DNA of 64,000 nt from Alcanivorax sp. (GCF_002733835.1 NZ_NVWY01000001.1:1-64000), one strand, 5' to 3'; counted from the stretch's first letter, positions 1 to 13,268 are shown. The notes: generated by a model from the letters alone, not told the origin. Translations and numbers: made by a program.

Positions 1-483
1 ATCCGCGATCCCCGGGAAATGGTGACCCGTCACCTGCTCGATTCCCTGGCCGTTTTGCCCTACCTGGGGGAGGGCGACACCCTGGACGTGGGCACCGGCG
101 CCGGTATTCCCGGCATTATTCTCGCGGTGGCTCGCCCCCGGCAGGCATTCGTGCTGCTGGATTCCAACGGCAAGAAAACCCGTTTTGTGCGCCAGGCCCG
201 CCGGGAGCTGGGGCTGGATAACGTGGAGGTTGTGCACGGTCGCGTGGAACAGTACCGTAAAGCCCCATCGCAGATTATTTGTCGCGCTTTTGCTTCCTTG
301 TCGGACATGCTGGCGTTGATGACGCCGATAATGACTGACAATACCCGTTTGCTGGCCATGAAAGCAGCCAGCACGGAAGAAGAACTGGCCACCCTGCCGA
401 CGCAGTGGCAAGGGCGCCATCACACCCTGACTGTGCCGGGACTGGATGAGCCCCGCACCCTGGTGGTAGTGAACAAGGCCTGA
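1..483 (+). CDS. rsmG: 16S rRNA (guanine-527-N7)-methyltransferase RsmG, 5' partial
   Basis: Cytoplasmic SAM-dependent enzyme that methylates N7 of G527 in 16S rRNA. The reading frame is open from base 1, so the true start lies before the window; the first methionine codon at 19 is internal. The SAM-binding motif I is visible as [11 protein letters not shown], followed by the [11 protein letters not shown] strand and helix typical of the family. About 160 residues are present of the usual 205-215, so about 50 N-terminal residues are missing. It lies directly upstream of parA and parB, the common order near the chromosome origin in gammaproteobacteria. Identification is firm. Confidence 0.95.
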   Translation: MRDPREMVTRHLLDSLAVLPYLGEGDTLDVGTGAGIPGIILAVARPRQAFVLLDSNGKKTRFVRQARRELGLDNVEVVHGRVEQYRKAPSQIICRAFASLSDMLALMTPIMTDNTRLLAMKAASTEEELATLPTQWQGRHHTLTVPGLDEPRTLVVVNKA

Positions 484-549
484 TGTGGAGCGGGGTGCTG
501 CGTCAAGCATCCGGTCTCAGGCGTCAGGCGTAAAATCAAGGAGAACGCA

Positions 550-1347
550 GTGACCACCGTATTTGCCGTAGCCAATCAGAAAGGCGGCGTGGGCAAGACC
601 ACCAGCAGTGTGAACCTGGCGGCGTCGCTGGCGGCCACCCGCAAGAAGGTCATGCTTGTGGATATTGACCCGCAGGGCAATGCCACCACCGGGTCCGGGG
701 TGGACAAGTTTGACACCGACTACACCATTTACGATGTGCTGTGCGATGACGTGGCCATTGAACATGCGGTGACCGGCACCCCGGAAGATTCCGGTTTTGA
801 CCTGATCGCCGCCAACGGGGATCTGACCGCCGCCGAAGTCCAGCTATTGGACATGAGCGCCAAGGAATTCCGCCTGCGCAATGCGCTGGCGCGTATCCGT
901 GACCAATACGATTACATCCTCATCGATTGCCCGCCATCGCTGAACATGCTCACGGTCAATGCGTTGACGGCGGCGGATTCCGTGATTGTGCCGATCCAGT
1001 GTGAGTATTACGCGCTGGAAGGTCTCACCGCGCTGATGAACACCATCGAGAAGATCCGCACGGTATTGAACCCGAAGCTGCACATCGGCGGCCTGCTGCG
1101 CACCATGTATGATCCACGCAACAGCCTGTCCAACGATGTCTCCAACCAGCTGATCAGCCACTTCGGCGACAAGGTTTACCGCACCATCATCCCGCGCAAC
1201 GTGCGGCTGGCGGAAGCGCCCAGCCATGGCGCGCCGGTGATTACCTACGATCCGAAATCCCGGGGCGCGGTCAGTTACCTGGCGTTGGCCGGCGAGATCC
1301 TGCGCCGCGAGCAGGCGCTCAAGGCCCAGCCTGCAGCGGCATCGTGA
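550..1347 (+). CDS. parA: Chromosome partitioning ATPase ParA (Soj)
   Basis: Walker-type ATPase that binds DNA non-specifically and drives origin segregation with ParB. The deviant Walker A motif KGGVGKTT is at residues 11-18 with the signature lysine at 11, Walker A' VDIDPQGN at about 37-44, and Walker B LIDCPPSLN near residue 125. The length of 265 residues is normal for the short chromosomal ParA type without an N-terminal HTH. The start is GTG at 550, preceded by AAGGAG at 538-543. It lies between rsmG and parB and is probably co-transcribed with parB, which starts 94 bases downstream. No canonical parS site was found nearby. Confidence 0.96.
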   Translation: MTTVFAVANQKGGVGKTTSSVNLAASLAATRKKVMLVDIDPQGNATTGSGVDKFDTDYTIYDVLCDDVAIEHAVTGTPEDSGFDLIAANGDLTAAEVQLLDMSAKEFRLRNALARIRDQYDYILIDCPPSLNMLTVNALTAADSVIVPIQCEYYALEGLTALMNTIEKIRTVLNPKLHIGGLLRTMYDPRNSLSNDVSNQLISHFGDKVYRTIIPRNVRLAEAPSHGAPVITYDPKSRGAVSYLALAGEILRREQALKAQPAAAS

Positions 1348-1395
1348 TCGCCGCAGCCGGTACCGTATTATTCAGCGGGCAGCCTTTGCCCGCAG

Positions 1396-1416
1396 CGTCC
1401 GACGTCCGACGTCCGA
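1396..1416. repeat. Three exact tandem copies of a 7-mer between parA and parB
   Basis: The unit CGTCCGA occurs three times in a row at 1396-1402, 1403-1409 and 1410-1416, followed by a degenerate CCCTCGACG and a T5 run. It fills much of the parA-parB spacer, so it is transcribed if the two genes are one operon. The function is unknown. Confidence 0.75.
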
Positions 1417-1441
1417 CCCTCGACGTTTTTAAGGATTAACC

Positions 1442-2356
1442 ATGGCGGCAAAGCGTAAACGCGGTCTCAGCAAGGGCCTTGATGCCCTGCTTAGCAGCAA
1501 CGAATCCTATCAGCGGCACCAGGAAGAAGTGAGCCTGCAGAGCGAGGGGGAAGCGACGGGTGAGCCCGACCAGCGCCCCCGCGATGGCGAATTGCGTCAT
1601 CTGCCGGTGGAGTGTATGGAGCGGGGCCGCTACCAGCCGCGCCGTGACATGTCCCCGGATGCTCTGGAAGAGCTGGCCGAGTCCATTCGCGCCCAGGGCG
1701 TCATGCAGCCCATCGTGGTGCGCCCGCTCGGCGACAAGCGCTACGAAATCATCGCCGGTGAGCGCCGCTGGCGCGCCGCCCAGATGGCCGAGCTGGACAC
1801 CATTCCAGCGGTAATCCGCGAAGTGCCCGACGAAGCCGCCATTGCCATGGCGCTGATCGAGAATATCCAGCGGGAAAACCTCAATCCCATGGAAGAAGCC
1901 ATCGCGCTGGGCCGCCTGAAAGAAGAGTTCGGGCTCACTCACCAGCAGGTTGCCGATGCAGTGGGTAAATCCCGCGCCATGGTCACCAACCTGCTGCGCC
2001 TGATGAGCCTGGAAGCCGACGTCAAGAAGCTGCTTGAACACGGCGACCTGGAAATGGGCCATGCCCGCGCCCTGTTGGCGCTGACCGGCAACAAGCAGGT
2101 GGAAGCCGCCCGCACCGTGGTGGCCAAGGGCCTGTCGGTGCGCCAGACCGAAGAACTGGTCCGCGACTTCGAGAAGGCGAAACCGGCCAAGCCGGCGGCG
2201 CCCAAGGAAGATCCCAATGTGAAGGCATTGATCAGCGACCTGTCGGACCGGCTCGGTGCACCGGTGCAGATCCAGCAGCAGGGCAAGAAGGGCAAGTTGG
2301 TGATCAGTTACAACAACCTGGATGAACTGGACGGCATTCTGGCGCACATCAAGTAA
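1442..2356 (+). CDS. parB: Chromosome partitioning protein ParB (Spo0J)
   Basis: CTP-dependent DNA clamp that loads at parS and works with ParA in chromosome segregation. The N-terminal ParB/sulfiredoxin-like domain carries the CTP-binding GERRWR motif at residues 106-111 and the ENIQREN-type motif at about 138-144. An HTH follows (LTHQQVADAVGKSRAMVTNL region), and the C-terminal dimerisation domain ends at residue 304. The ATG at 1442 follows AAGGA at about 1431. It is the last gene of the block; 387 bases separate it from atpI. Family and role are clear. Confidence 0.96.
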   Translation: MAAKRKRGLSKGLDALLSSNESYQRHQEEVSLQSEGEATGEPDQRPRDGELRHLPVECMERGRYQPRRDMSPDALEELAESIRAQGVMQPIVVRPLGDKRYEIIAGERRWRAAQMAELDTIPAVIREVPDEAAIAMALIENIQRENLNPMEEAIALGRLKEEFGLTHQQVADAVGKSRAMVTNLLRLMSLEADVKKLLEHGDLEMGHARALLALTGNKQVEAARTVVAKGLSVRQTEELVRDFEKAKPAKPAAPKEDPNVKALISDLSDRLGAPVQIQQQGKKGKLVISYNNLDELDGILAHIK

Positions 2357-2638
2357 TCAGGCGGCGCGGCCTGCCGAAGAAATATTGCAACAAGCTGTTT
2401 CCCCGGCGGGCAGGTTCGCCATCACCACGAAGCTGTCTGGCAGCCGGTGAGCTTTATGGCGTTGTTCTTTTGCGGCGGCCTGAAGACCCGGGGCCATGGC
2501 GCCATTTCGCGGGTATACAAAAAACATCCGTTTGAGCATTATTTTTACTGAATCAGGTTCATTCCTGTTTTGTGCGCATCCCGTTGCGAAAAGTCGTTGT
2601 TGATGCGCGAAGTTTGACCAACAATCCGCGCACGGCTG

Positions 2639-2667
2639 TTGCCACTTGAGTGCCAACTCCATATACT
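2639..2667 (+). promoter_or_regulatory. Predicted sigma70 promoter of the atp operon
   Basis: TTGCCA (2639-2644) and TATACT (2662-2667) are separated by exactly 17 bases, a near-consensus sigma70 pair, with a start expected near 2674, about 70 bases before the preferred atpI start. The rest of the parB-atpI gap (2357-2743) shows no convincing gene, and this is the only good promoter I see in it. Confidence 0.65.
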
Positions 2668-2743
2668 TCGCCGCGCTAAAGATCAGGGGTGCCCGAGACC
2701 TTAGTGCCTGATGTGGCATCACTTTGCATCAGCCAAGAGGCTC

Positions 2744-3172
2744 ATGGTGACCAGCAACGAATTTCAGCCCGACAGAGTTTTGTTCTGGGGTTTAATGCGC
2801 GCTCAGCTGACCACAATTGTGGCGTTTGGGCTGCTGGTAACCGGGTTGGCTGGCGTATTCGCCGGCTTGGTGGCTGCCTGGGGCGGCACTATCAGCCTGA
2901 TCGCTTATGCCTGGGGCGGTTTCCAGATATGGATGCACCCGGGCAACCGTGCGCCAAAACGCATGGCCACCGCAGCGATGCGGGCCGAGATGGGCAAGAT
3001 CGCAATCATGTTGTTGCTGTTCTGGCTCACCTTCTCCAAGGTCCCTGAAGCGCGGGAAATGAAAAGTGCAATGGTTCTGCTGTTAGGCTTCCTGATCGCC
3101 CAGGTCGTGGGCTGGATTCAGGTGGCGCGTCTCGACGGACGCACAGCAGGGCAAGACGGGCAAAACGACTGA
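2744..3172 (+). CDS. atpI: ATP synthase protein I (AtpI)
   Basis: Small inner-membrane protein encoded first in the atp operon; in other bacteria it assists assembly of the c-ring and possibly Mg2+ supply. Four hydrophobic segments are visible (around MRAQLTTIVAFGLLV, GTISLIAYAWGG, IAIMLLLFWLTF and MVLLLGFLIAQ). I prefer the ATG at 2744 because AAGAGG precedes it at 2733-2738; an in-frame ATG at 2711 would add 11 residues without a good ribosome site. The product is 142 residues, slightly longer than many homologues. It ends 15 bases before atpB. Confidence 0.88.
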   Translation: MVTSNEFQPDRVLFWGLMRAQLTTIVAFGLLVTGLAGVFAGLVAAWGGTISLIAYAWGGFQIWMHPGNRAPKRMATAAMRAEMGKIAIMLLLFWLTFSKVPEAREMKSAMVLLLGFLIAQVVGWIQVARLDGRTAGQDGQND

Positions 3173-4099
<927 letters not shown>

Positions 4100-4125
4100 G
4101 ATTTTTTAAACCGGTTTTTAATTAA

Positions 4126-4377
<252 letters not shown>

Positions 4378-4442
4378 ATCGCGCTTTAACGTTTAAGCCC
4401 CGATTTAGGGAAATCTAAAGCAACGCGGATTGAGGTGTTGGC

Positions 4443-4913
4443 ATGAATATTAATGCGACACTAATTGGCCAGGCCATTTGGTTTGCCCTGTTTGTGTTCT
4501 TCTGCATGAAGTTCGTTTGGCCCCCGATTTCACGGGCGCTGGATGAGCGTAAGCAGAAGATTGCCGAAGGCCTGAGTGCCGCGGATCGGGCAGAGCGTGA
4601 TCTGGAGCTGGCGCAGGAAAAGGCGACCGCCAATCTCAAAGAATCTAAAGAGAAGGCGGCCGAAATTATTGATCAGGCCAATCGCCGGGCTAATCAGATT
4701 GTGGAAGAGGCTAAAGATGCAGCGCGCACCGAAGGTGAGCGCCTGATTGCCAAAGCCCAGTCTGAGATTGACCAACAGGTTAATCAGGCTCGCGAGCAAT
4801 TGCGTAAAGACGTGGCTGTACTGGCGTTGAACGGTGCCGAAAAGGTACTGGGTAACGAAGTAAACCAGGACGCACACACGCAGTTGCTTGAGCAGCTGGC
4901 GGCTGAACTCTGA
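4443..4913 (+). CDS. atpF: ATP synthase Fo subunit b
   Basis: Peripheral stalk subunit: one N-terminal membrane helix (residues about 5-27) followed by a long charged coiled coil that dimerises and holds F1 through the delta subunit. The 156 residues match the E. coli length exactly. The motif WPPI follows the membrane helix, as in homologues. The gene lies between atpE and atpH and is transcribed with them. Confidence 0.97.
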   Translation: MNINATLIGQAIWFALFVFFCMKFVWPPISRALDERKQKIAEGLSAADRAERDLELAQEKATANLKESKEKAAEIIDQANRRANQIVEEAKDAARTEGERLIAKAQSEIDQQVNQAREQLRKDVAVLALNGAEKVLGNEVNQDAHTQLLEQLAAEL

Positions 4914-4928
4914 GAATACGGGTAACCC

Positions 4929-5465
4929 ATGGCTGAACTGACCACCATCGCACGCCCCTACGCCAAAGCCGCATTTGTGTTCGCAAAAGAGCACGATGCC
5001 CTGGAGCAGTGGGAGAAGATGCTGGGCCTGGCAGCAGCAGTGGCAGGTGATGCCTCCATGCGTGCCTACCTTGACCAGCCGGAACTGGATGACGCCACCA
5101 AGGTTTCTGCTTTTGCAGAAGTCTGTGGTGATGAGCTGGACGAAAGCGCTCGCAACTTTGTTGCACAACTGACGCAGAACAAGCGTCTGCCGCTTTTGCC
5201 GATCATCCTGCAACTGTTCCACGAGCTTCTGGCCGAACAGCAGCAGTTCACCGATGTGGAGATGATCTCTGCATTCGAGTTGGACGATGCCGCTACCGAC
5301 AAGCTGGTAGCAGCGCTTAAGAAACGCCTTGGTACGGAAGTGAATGTCACAACTTCCGTCGACCAATCCCTGATTGGGGGCGTGCTGGTGCGAGCCGGCG
5401 ATACCGTAATTGATGGCAGTGTGCGCGGCCGACTTAACCGTCTGGCAGAGCAACTGAACTCTTGA
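4929..5465 (+). CDS. atpH: ATP synthase F1 subunit delta
   Basis: Connects the top of F1 to the b-dimer stalk. The 178-residue product begins with the typical [14 protein letters not shown] helix and ends with the conserved [14 protein letters not shown] segment. It is separated from atpF by 15 bases and from atpA by 16 bases, in the conserved operon order. Confidence 0.97.
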   Translation: MAELTTIARPYAKAAFVFAKEHDALEQWEKMLGLAAAVAGDASMRAYLDQPELDDATKVSAFAEVCGDELDESARNFVAQLTQNKRLPLLPIILQLFHELLAEQQQFTDVEMISAFELDDAATDKLVAALKKRLGTEVNVTTSVDQSLIGGVLVRAGDTVIDGSVRGRLNRLAEQLNS

Positions 5466-5481
5466 GTTTGAGGGATTAGAG

Positions 5482-7026
5482 ATGCAGCAACTCAACCCGT
5501 CCGAAATCAGCGAGATTATCAAGTCGCGCATCGCGAAACTTGATACCTCCACCGAAGCACGCAACGAAGGTACGGTGGTTTCCGTATCTGATGGTATTGT
5601 GCGCATTCATGGTCTGGCCGACGTGATGTTCGGCGAGATGATCGAGTTTGAGGGCGGCATCTACGGCATGGCCCTTAACCTGGAGCAAGACTCTGTCGGC
5701 GCCGTGGTACTGGGTGATTACCTGGGCCTGGCCGAAGGTCAAAAAGTCCGTTGTACCGGTCGTATTCTGGAAGTCCCCACTGGCCCCGAAATGCTGGGCC
5801 GTGTGGTTGACGCTCTGGGTAACCCGATCGATGGTAAAGGCCCGGTCGATGCCAAGCAGACCGATGCGGTTGAAAAGGTAGCGCCTGGCGTTATCTGGCG
5901 TCGTGAAGTTAACGAGCCAGTGCAAACCGGTTACAAGTCTATCGATGCCATGGTGCCAATCGGCCGTGGTCAGCGTGAGCTGATCATTGGTGACCGCCAG
6001 ATCGGTAAGACTGCCGTTGCCGTTGATGCGATCATCAACCAGAAAGACTCCGGCATTAAGTGTGTCTACGTTGCCATCGGCCAGAAGCAGTCCACCATTG
6101 CCAACGTGGTGCGCAAACTGGAAGAGCACGGTGCGATGGAAAACACCATCATCGTTGCCGCTTCCGCTTCTGATCCGGCTTCCATGCAGTTCCTGGCACC
6201 GTTTGCCGGCTGCACCATGGGCGAATATTTCCGTGACCGCGGTGAAGATGCACTGATCGTTTATGATGATCTGACCAAGCAAGCGTGGGCCTATCGCCAG
6301 ATCTCCCTGCTGCTGCGTCGCCCGCCGGGCCGTGAAGCTTACCCTGGTGACGTGTTCTACCTGCACTCCCGTCTGCTGGAGCGCGCTGCCAAGGTAAACG
6401 AAGATTATGTTGAGCAGTTCACCAATGGTGAAGTGAAAGGCAAAACCGGTTCTTTGACCGCGCTGCCTATCATTGAAACCCAGGGTGGTGACGTGTCTGC
6501 CTTCGTACCGACCAACGTGATCTCCATTACCGATGGTCAGATCTTCCTGGAAACCGACCTGTTCAACTCCGGCATTCGTCCGGCGATGAACGCCGGTGTG
6601 TCTGTATCCCGTGTAGGTGGTTCAGCCCAGACCAAGATCGTCAAGAAGCTGGGTGGTGGTATTCGTCTGGCTCTGGCTCAGTACCGTGAACTGGCCGCAT
6701 TCGCCCAGTTCGCTTCCGACCTGGACGATTCTACTCGCGAGCAGCTGGAGCATGGTCAGGCCGTTACCGAGCTGATGAAGCAGAAGCAGTACAGCCCGAT
6801 GAGCGTTGCGGAAATGGGTGTTGTGCTGTACGCAGCGAACGAAGGTTACCTGAAAGGTATTGCTGTCGAGAAAATCGGCCCCTTCGAAGCGGCACTGCTG
6901 GACTACATGAACAGCGAAAAGAAAGCGTTGATGGATAAAATCAACGAGAAGGGTGACTACAACGGCGAGATCGAAGCTGAGATCAAAGAATCTCTCGATC
7001 AGTTCAAAGCCACCCAGACCTGGTAA
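5482..7026 (+). CDS. atpA: ATP synthase F1 subunit alpha
   Basis: Non-catalytic nucleotide-binding subunit of the F1 hexamer. The P-loop [11 protein letters not shown] lies near residues 169-179 and the arginine-finger region is in the conserved VGGSAQTK stretch. The length of 514 residues is one more than E. coli. Long antisense open frames overlap it, an effect of codon bias rather than genes. Confidence 0.98.
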   Translation: MQQLNPSEISEIIKSRIAKLDTSTEARNEGTVVSVSDGIVRIHGLADVMFGEMIEFEGGIYGMALNLEQDSVGAVVLGDYLGLAEGQKVRCTGRILEVPTGPEMLGRVVDALGNPIDGKGPVDAKQTDAVEKVAPGVIWRREVNEPVQTGYKSIDAMVPIGRGQRELIIGDRQIGKTAVAVDAIINQKDSGIKCVYVAIGQKQSTIANVVRKLEEHGAMENTIIVAASASDPASMQFLAPFAGCTMGEYFRDRGEDALIVYDDLTKQAWAYRQISLLLRRPPGREAYPGDVFYLHSRLLERAAKVNEDYVEQFTNGEVKGKTGSLTALPIIETQGGDVSAFVPTNVISITDGQIFLETDLFNSGIRPAMNAGVSVSRVGGSAQTKIVKKLGGGIRLALAQYRELAAFAQFASDLDDSTREQLEHGQAVTELMKQKQYSPMSVAEMGVVLYAANEGYLKGIAVEKIGPFEAALLDYMNSEKKALMDKINEKGDYNGEIEAEIKESLDQFKATQTW

Positions 7027-7049
7027 TTCGCTGATAAAGGAACGTTCCT

Positions 7050-7910
7050 ATGGCCAGCGGTAAAGAGATCAAAGGCAAGATTGCCAGCGTCCAGAGCACG
7101 AAGAAAATTACCCGTGCAATGGAAATGGTAGCAGCCTCCAAGATGCGTAAGGCGCAAGAGCGTATGTCGGCAAGCAAGCCGTACGCCAGCCGTATGCGTC
7201 AGGTGGTTGCTCACCTGGCTAACGCCGATCTGGAATACCGGCACGTTTACCTGCAAGAGCGGGAAGTCAAGAACGTTGGCTACATCGTAGTGAGCTCCGA
7301 TCGGGGCCTCTGCGGTGGCCTCAACGTGAACCTGCTCAAGAACGTCGTCAAAAGCGCGAAGGAATGGGAAGGAAAAGGTGTCAAGGCCAGCTACTGCGTA
7401 GTGGGCTCCAAGGGCATGTCTTTCTTCAAGAGCGTCGGCGGCAACGTGGAAGCGAATGTCACAGGCCTGGGGGATACCCCACACCTGAATGACCTGATCG
7501 GTTCCATCAAGGTGATGCTGGATGCCTACGAAAGCGGTGCGATCGACCGTTTGTACATCGTGTACAACGAATTCGTGAACACCATGACCCAGTCGCCCAA
7601 GAATATTCAGTTGCTGCCGCTGGAAGCGGGCAGCGATGAAGAGCTGAAGCGTCACTGGGACTACATTTATGAGCCGGCCCCGAAAGAGCTCCTCGACGAA
7701 CTGCTGGTGCGGTTCATTGAGTCTCAGGTGTATCAGGGTGTGGTTGAAAACAATGCCTGTGAGCAGGCAGCACGTATGATCGCCATGAAGGCCGCCAGCG
7801 ATAATGCCGGTGACATCATTCGTGATCTGCAATTGGTGTACAACAAAGCACGCCAGGCTGCTATTACGCAGGAAATCTCCGAAATCGTTGGTGGTGCTGC
7901 TGCGGTTTAA
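7050..7910 (+). CDS. atpG: ATP synthase F1 subunit gamma
   Basis: Central rotor shaft. The N-terminal helix ([20 protein letters not shown]) and the C-terminal helix (about residues 245-280) form the coiled coil inside the alpha-beta hexamer, and the conserved [11 protein letters not shown] motif is present. The 286 residues are normal. It lies between atpA and atpD in the usual order. Confidence 0.97.
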   Translation: MASGKEIKGKIASVQSTKKITRAMEMVAASKMRKAQERMSASKPYASRMRQVVAHLANADLEYRHVYLQEREVKNVGYIVVSSDRGLCGGLNVNLLKNVVKSAKEWEGKGVKASYCVVGSKGMSFFKSVGGNVEANVTGLGDTPHLNDLIGSIKVMLDAYESGAIDRLYIVYNEFVNTMTQSPKNIQLLPLEAGSDEELKRHWDYIYEPAPKELLDELLVRFIESQVYQGVVENNACEQAARMIAMKAASDNAGDIIRDLQLVYNKARQAAITQEISEIVGGAAAV

Positions 7911-7947
7911 TCGTCAAGCAGATTAACGCGGCAAAAACGCAAGTTAA

Positions 7948-9342
<1,395 letters not shown>

Positions 9343-9364
9343 CCTGCACCCGGGAGACAAGCAA

Positions 9365-9787
9365 ATGGCGATGACCGTGCATTGCGACATTGTAAGTGCA
9401 GAACGCCAGCTGTTCTCCGGCCTGGTTGAAATCGTGGTAGCGTCCGGTGTGGAAGGCGACCTCGGTATCATGCCCGGCCACGCCCCGCTGCTGACCCGGC
9501 TCAAGCCGGGCCCGGTACGGGTGAAGAAGCAGAATGGTGAGGAAGAAGTGTTCTACGTATCCGGCGGCTTCCTGGAAGTGCAGCCGAAGCTGGTTACCGT
9601 ACTGGCGGATACCGCGGAGCGCGCTGAAAACATGGACGCCGCTGAAGCCGAGCGTGCCAAGGCCCGCGCCAAAGAGGCGCTGGAAGGCAAGAGTTCCGAA
9701 ATGGATTATTCCCGTGCCGCCGCCACACTGGCAGAAGCCGTTGCACAGCTGCGTGCTATCGAACAGTTGAAGAAAAAGACGCGGTAA
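9365..9787 (+). CDS. atpC: ATP synthase F1 subunit epsilon
   Basis: Central stalk subunit and inhibitor of ATP hydrolysis. An N-terminal beta-sandwich (residues 1-86, with PGHAPLLT) is followed by two C-terminal helices rich in alanine and charge. The 140 residues are normal. It is the last gene of the atp operon, and a terminator follows at 9818. Confidence 0.97.
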   Translation: MAMTVHCDIVSAERQLFSGLVEIVVASGVEGDLGIMPGHAPLLTRLKPGPVRVKKQNGEEEVFYVSGGFLEVQPKLVTVLADTAERAENMDAAEAERAKARAKEALEGKSSEMDYSRAAATLAEAVAQLRAIEQLKKKTR

Positions 9788-9817
9788 GCATCTTTTGCAA
9801 ATCTTCAACACAGAAGG

Positions 9818-9842
9818 GGGTAGCCAGGTGCTACCCTTTTTT
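9818..9842 (+). terminator. Rho-independent terminator of the atp operon
   Basis: A GGGTAGC / GCTACCC stem with a 5-base loop is followed directly by six T residues. It lies 30 bases after the atpC stop. Confidence 0.9.
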
Positions 9843-9906
9843 GTTTCTGTCAGTCTGGGCGCAATCAGGTACTCAGGGGCCCAGTGCAGAAACTGAAACG
9901 ATGCGC

Positions 9907-9915
9907 TGGTATAAA
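9907..9915 (+). promoter_or_regulatory. Extended -10 promoter element upstream of glmU
   Basis: TGGTATAAA fits an extended -10 (TG-N-TATAAT) with only a weak -35 region upstream. It lies 33 bases before the glmU start, between the atp terminator and glmU, so glmUS probably has its own promoter. Confidence 0.5.
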
Positions 9916-9947
9916 AGCATCGACAGGCAAAAAGACAAGGATAGGGT

Positions 9948-11303
9948 ATGAGTCTAGCAGTAGTGATTCTGGCAGCGGGCAAGGGAACGCGCATGAAAAG
10001 CGCCCTGCCCAAGGTGCTCCACTCAGTGGCAGGTAAGCCCATGGTGCAGCACGTGGTTGATGCGGCGTCGTCGCTGGACCCGGCTAACATCGTTATCGTC
10101 TATGGCCATGGTGGCGAGCAGGTAAAAGCCACCGTCACCGGTGAACTGGCCTGGGCAGAGCAGGCCGAGCAGCTCGGCACTGGCCATGCAGTCGCGCAGG
10201 CCATGCCCCATGTAAAAGAAGACATGGTGTTGGTGCTATACGGTGATGTGCCGCTGATCCGTCCGGAAACCCTGAAAGACTTTGTCGCCTCCGTGGACGA
10301 CAACACTCTGGCGTTGATGACCCTGACCCTGAACGACCCGAATGGCTATGGCCGTATTGTTCGCGATGGGCAGAATAACGTGCAGCGCATCGTTGAACAG
10401 AAAGATGCCAGCGAAGCCGAGTTGGGTATTCAGGAAATCAATACGGGTATTCTGGCCTGCTCTCGCCGTTTTCTGGAAGAAAGCCTGCCAAAACTCTCCA
10501 GCAATAATGCCCAGGGCGAATATTATCTCACCGACCTGATTGCCATGGCGTCGCAGTCCGGCCTGAACGTGGAAACCCTGCAGCCCAACGAAGGTTGGGA
10601 AGTGGATGGCGTGAATGACCGGGTGCAATTGGCCCGCCTTGAACGCATTTATCAACAGGCCCAGGCAGAAACCCTGATGCGCGATGGCGTCACCCTGCTG
10701 GATCCGTCCCGCCTGGATATCCGTGGCAGCGTGCAGATCGCCAGTGATGTCATCATCGACGTCAATGTGATTCTGGAAGGCGACGTGACCATCGACGAAG
10801 GCGTGGTCATCGGCCCCAACTGTATTCTGCGCGACGCCAACATTGGCGCCGGCACGGTGATTGAAGCCAACACCCTGATCGACGGTGCCATCGTGGGGGA
10901 AAACTGCCAGCTGGGCCCTTATGCTCGTTTGCGTCCGGGTACGGAACTGGCCGACAAAGCCAAGGTTGGCAACTTTGTTGAAACCAAGAAGTCCTATATT
11001 GGCGAAGGCTCGAAAGTGAACCACCTGACCTATATTGGCGATAGCCAGATTGGTAAAGGGGTGAACGTGGGCGCGGGGACCATTACCTGTAACTACGATG
11101 GCGCCAACAAATTCCAGACAGTGATGAAAGACGGCGCCTTTATTGGTTCCAACTCGTCACTGGTCGCCCCCGTGACAATTGGCGAAAACGCCACCGTCGG
11201 GGCGGGCAGCACCATCACCAAGGATGTGGACGACAACGGTCTTGCGGTTGCCCGAGGGCAGCAACGCAACGTGGCCAACTGGCAGCGCCCGAAGAAAGGG
11301 TAA
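9948..11303 (+). CDS. glmU: Bifunctional N-acetylglucosamine-1-phosphate uridyltransferase / glucosamine-1-phosphate acetyltransferase
   Basis: Makes UDP-GlcNAc for peptidoglycan and LPS. The N-terminal Rossmann pyrophosphorylase domain carries the LAAGKGTRM signature (about residues 7-15). The C-terminal left-handed beta-helix, seen as hexapeptide repeats from about residue 250, holds the acetyltransferase site and the conserved NFVETKKS and [11 protein letters not shown] segments. The 451 residues are close to E. coli (456). It is followed 17 bases later by glmS, which makes its precursor. Confidence 0.97.
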   Translation: MSLAVVILAAGKGTRMKSALPKVLHSVAGKPMVQHVVDAASSLDPANIVIVYGHGGEQVKATVTGELAWAEQAEQLGTGHAVAQAMPHVKEDMVLVLYGDVPLIRPETLKDFVASVDDNTLALMTLTLNDPNGYGRIVRDGQNNVQRIVEQKDASEAELGIQEINTGILACSRRFLEESLPKLSSNNAQGEYYLTDLIAMASQSGLNVETLQPNEGWEVDGVNDRVQLARLERIYQQAQAETLMRDGVTLLDPSRLDIRGSVQIASDVIIDVNVILEGDVTIDEGVVIGPNCILRDANIGAGTVIEANTLIDGAIVGENCQLGPYARLRPGTELADKAKVGNFVETKKSYIGEGSKVNHLTYIGDSQIGKGVNVGAGTITCNYDGANKFQTVMKDGAFIGSNSSLVAPVTIGENATVGAGSTITKDVDDNGLAVARGQQRNVANWQRPKKG

Positions 11304-11320
11304 GGGAAGGAATAGCGTTT

Positions 11321-13150
11321 ATGTGTGGAATTGTCGGGGCCATTGCCCAGCGTAACGTGACAAATATTTTGATCACCGGGCTCAAGCGGCTTGAGTACCG
11401 GGGTTATGACAGTGCCGGTGTGGCACTGTTGAATAACAGCGGCATTAGCCGTGTGCGCCGTCAGGGCAAGGTTGCCGGTTTGGAAGCGGCCGCCACGCAA
11501 GAGCATACCGAAGGTTTCACCGGCATTGCCCATACCCGCTGGGCCACCCATGGCAAGCCGTCGGAAGCCAATGCCCATCCGCACATGTCCGGGGGCGATC
11601 TGGCGCTGGTGCACAACGGCATTATCGAAAATTTTCAGGAACTGAAAGACGAACTGGAAGCCAGCGGCTACCACTTCGAATCCCAGACCGATACAGAAGT
11701 CATCGTCCATCTGGTGCACCAGGCGCTGGACAGTGGCCTGAACCTGTTTGACGCCGTGCAGGCGGTCACCAAAAAGCTGGATGGCGCTTACGCACTGGGC
11801 GTCATTCATGCCTCAGAACCTCACAAGCTGGTCACCGTTCGTTCCGGCAGCCCGCTGGTCATTGGCTTGGGCATTGACGAAAACTACATCGCGTCGGACC
11901 AGCTGGCCCTGCTGCCGGTGACCAACCGCTTTATCTTCCTGGAAGAAGGCGATCAGGCAGAAATCACCACCGACAGCGTGCGCATCGTCGATGCAGCCGG
12001 CAACCCGGCAACCCGTGAAGCCCACGAGTTCGACGGCACCCATGAAGATGCGGAAAAGGGTGAATACCGCCACTACATGCAGAAGGAAATCTTCGAGCAG
12101 CCGGCGGCCATCCAGAAAACCCTGGAAGGTCGCATCGACAACCCGGCAAGCCTGATCGAATCCTTTGGCGAAAAAGCCCCAGCGATTTTCGACAAGGTTA
12201 AGACCGTGCAGATCGTCGCCTGCGGCACCAGCTACCACGCCGGCATGGTGGCCCGCTATTGGCTGGAAGATATCGCTGGCATTCCCTGCCAGGTGGAAGT
12301 GGCCAGCGAGTTCCGCTACCGCAAGCACGTGGTGCCGGAAGGCACCCTGTTCGTCACCATTTCCCAGAGCGGCGAAACCGCCGATACCCTGGCGGCCCTG
12401 CGTGACACCCAGTCACCCAACTACGTGGGTCGTCTGGCGGTGTGCAACGTGGACAGCTCCTCCCTGGTGCGCGAATCGGAGCTGGTGTTCCTCACCAAGG
12501 CCGGCCCGGAAATCGGTGTGGCGTCCACCAAGGCATTTACTACCCAATTGGTTGGGTTGCTGATGCTGGTGCTGGCACTGGGCCGGCAAAAAGGCCTGGC
12601 GGATAACGAGATTGAAAAAGTCCTGGAAGAGTTGCGCCAGCTGCCCAACCTGATTGAACAGGCTGCCGCGCTGGACAAGCCCATCGAAAAACTCTCCGAA
12701 GCGTTCGTGGAAAAACACCATGCCCTGTTCCTGGGCCGTGGCGTGCAGTTCCCGGTGGCGCTGGAAGGGGCGCTCAAGCTCAAGGAGATTTCCTACATCC
12801 ACGCCGAAGCCTATGCCGCCGGCGAGCTGAAGCACGGCCCGCTTGCGCTGGTGGACAGTGAAATGCCTGTGGTCTCCGTGGCCCCCAACGACGAACTGCT
12901 GGAAAAGCTCAAATCCAACCTGCAGGAAGTCCGCGCCCGTGGCGGCGAGCTGTACGTGTTCGCCGACAAGAACGCCCACGTAAAAGAAGGCGAAGGTATC
13001 CACGTGCTGAACATGCCGGCGATACCGGAAACCATTGCCCCCATTGTCTACACCGTGCCCTTGCAGTTGCTCAGCTATCACGTGGCGGTGTTGCGGGGGA
13101 CCGATGTGGATCAGCCGCGGAATCTGGCGAAGTCGGTGACGGTTGAATAA
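11321..13150 (+). CDS. glmS: Glutamine--fructose-6-phosphate aminotransferase
   Basis: Makes glucosamine-6-phosphate from fructose-6-phosphate and glutamine. The N-terminal glutamine amidotransferase domain starts with the catalytic Cys after Met removal (MCGIVGA). Two SIS sugar-isomerase domains follow (CGTSYHAG near 292 and LGRG near 467), and the C-terminal ending KSVTVE is the conserved active-site tail. The 609 residues are normal. I saw no ribozyme upstream, as expected for a Gram-negative. It forms an operon with glmU and ends at a strong terminator. Confidence 0.97.
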   Translation: MCGIVGAIAQRNVTNILITGLKRLEYRGYDSAGVALLNNSGISRVRRQGKVAGLEAAATQEHTEGFTGIAHTRWATHGKPSEANAHPHMSGGDLALVHNGIIENFQELKDELEASGYHFESQTDTEVIVHLVHQALDSGLNLFDAVQAVTKKLDGAYALGVIHASEPHKLVTVRSGSPLVIGLGIDENYIASDQLALLPVTNRFIFLEEGDQAEITTDSVRIVDAAGNPATREAHEFDGTHEDAEKGEYRHYMQKEIFEQPAAIQKTLEGRIDNPASLIESFGEKAPAIFDKVKTVQIVACGTSYHAGMVARYWLEDIAGIPCQVEVASEFRYRKHVVPEGTLFVTISQSGETADTLAALRDTQSPNYVGRLAVCNVDSSSLVRESELVFLTKAGPEIGVASTKAFTTQLVGLLMLVLALGRQKGLADNEIEKVLEELRQLPNLIEQAAALDKPIEKLSEAFVEKHHALFLGRGVQFPVALEGALKLKEISYIHAEAYAAGELKHGPLALVDSEMPVVSVAPNDELLEKLKSNLQEVRARGGELYVFADKNAHVKEGEGIHVLNMPAIPETIAPIVYTVPLQLLSYHVAVLRGTDVDQPRNLAKSVTVE

Positions 13151-13155
13151 AAGCA

Positions 13156-13183
13156 GTGAATAATTAATAGTGAATAGTTAATA
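13156..13183. repeat. Two tandem 14-mers downstream of glmS
   Basis: GTGAATAATTAATA (13156-13169) and GTGAATAGTTAATA (13170-13183) are adjacent and differ at one base. They sit between the glmS stop and its terminator and belong to a class of short repeated words found in several intergenic gaps here. Confidence 0.65.
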
Positions 13184-13186
13184 ACG

Positions 13187-13211
13187 AGCCCGGCTATGCC
13201 GGGCTTTTTTG
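13187..13211 (+). terminator. Rho-independent terminator of glmUS
   Basis: A perfect 8-bp stem AGCCCGGC / GCCGGGCT with a TAT loop is followed by a run of T residues. Confidence 0.9.
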
Positions 13212-13268
13212 TGGGGGCCTGGCGGACATTCTTGTCGGTTATTGCCCTCGGTGATTGTAGGAGGCAGT

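Noticed and set aside
5476-6366. Long antisense frame over atpA, and similar ones over atpF-atpH and atpD
   Set aside because: They mirror conserved genes on the other strand and have no ribosome sites; codon bias explains them.
13151-13268. A Tn7 attachment event downstream of glmS
   Set aside because: The position fits, but no Tn7-type genes or end repeats are visible.
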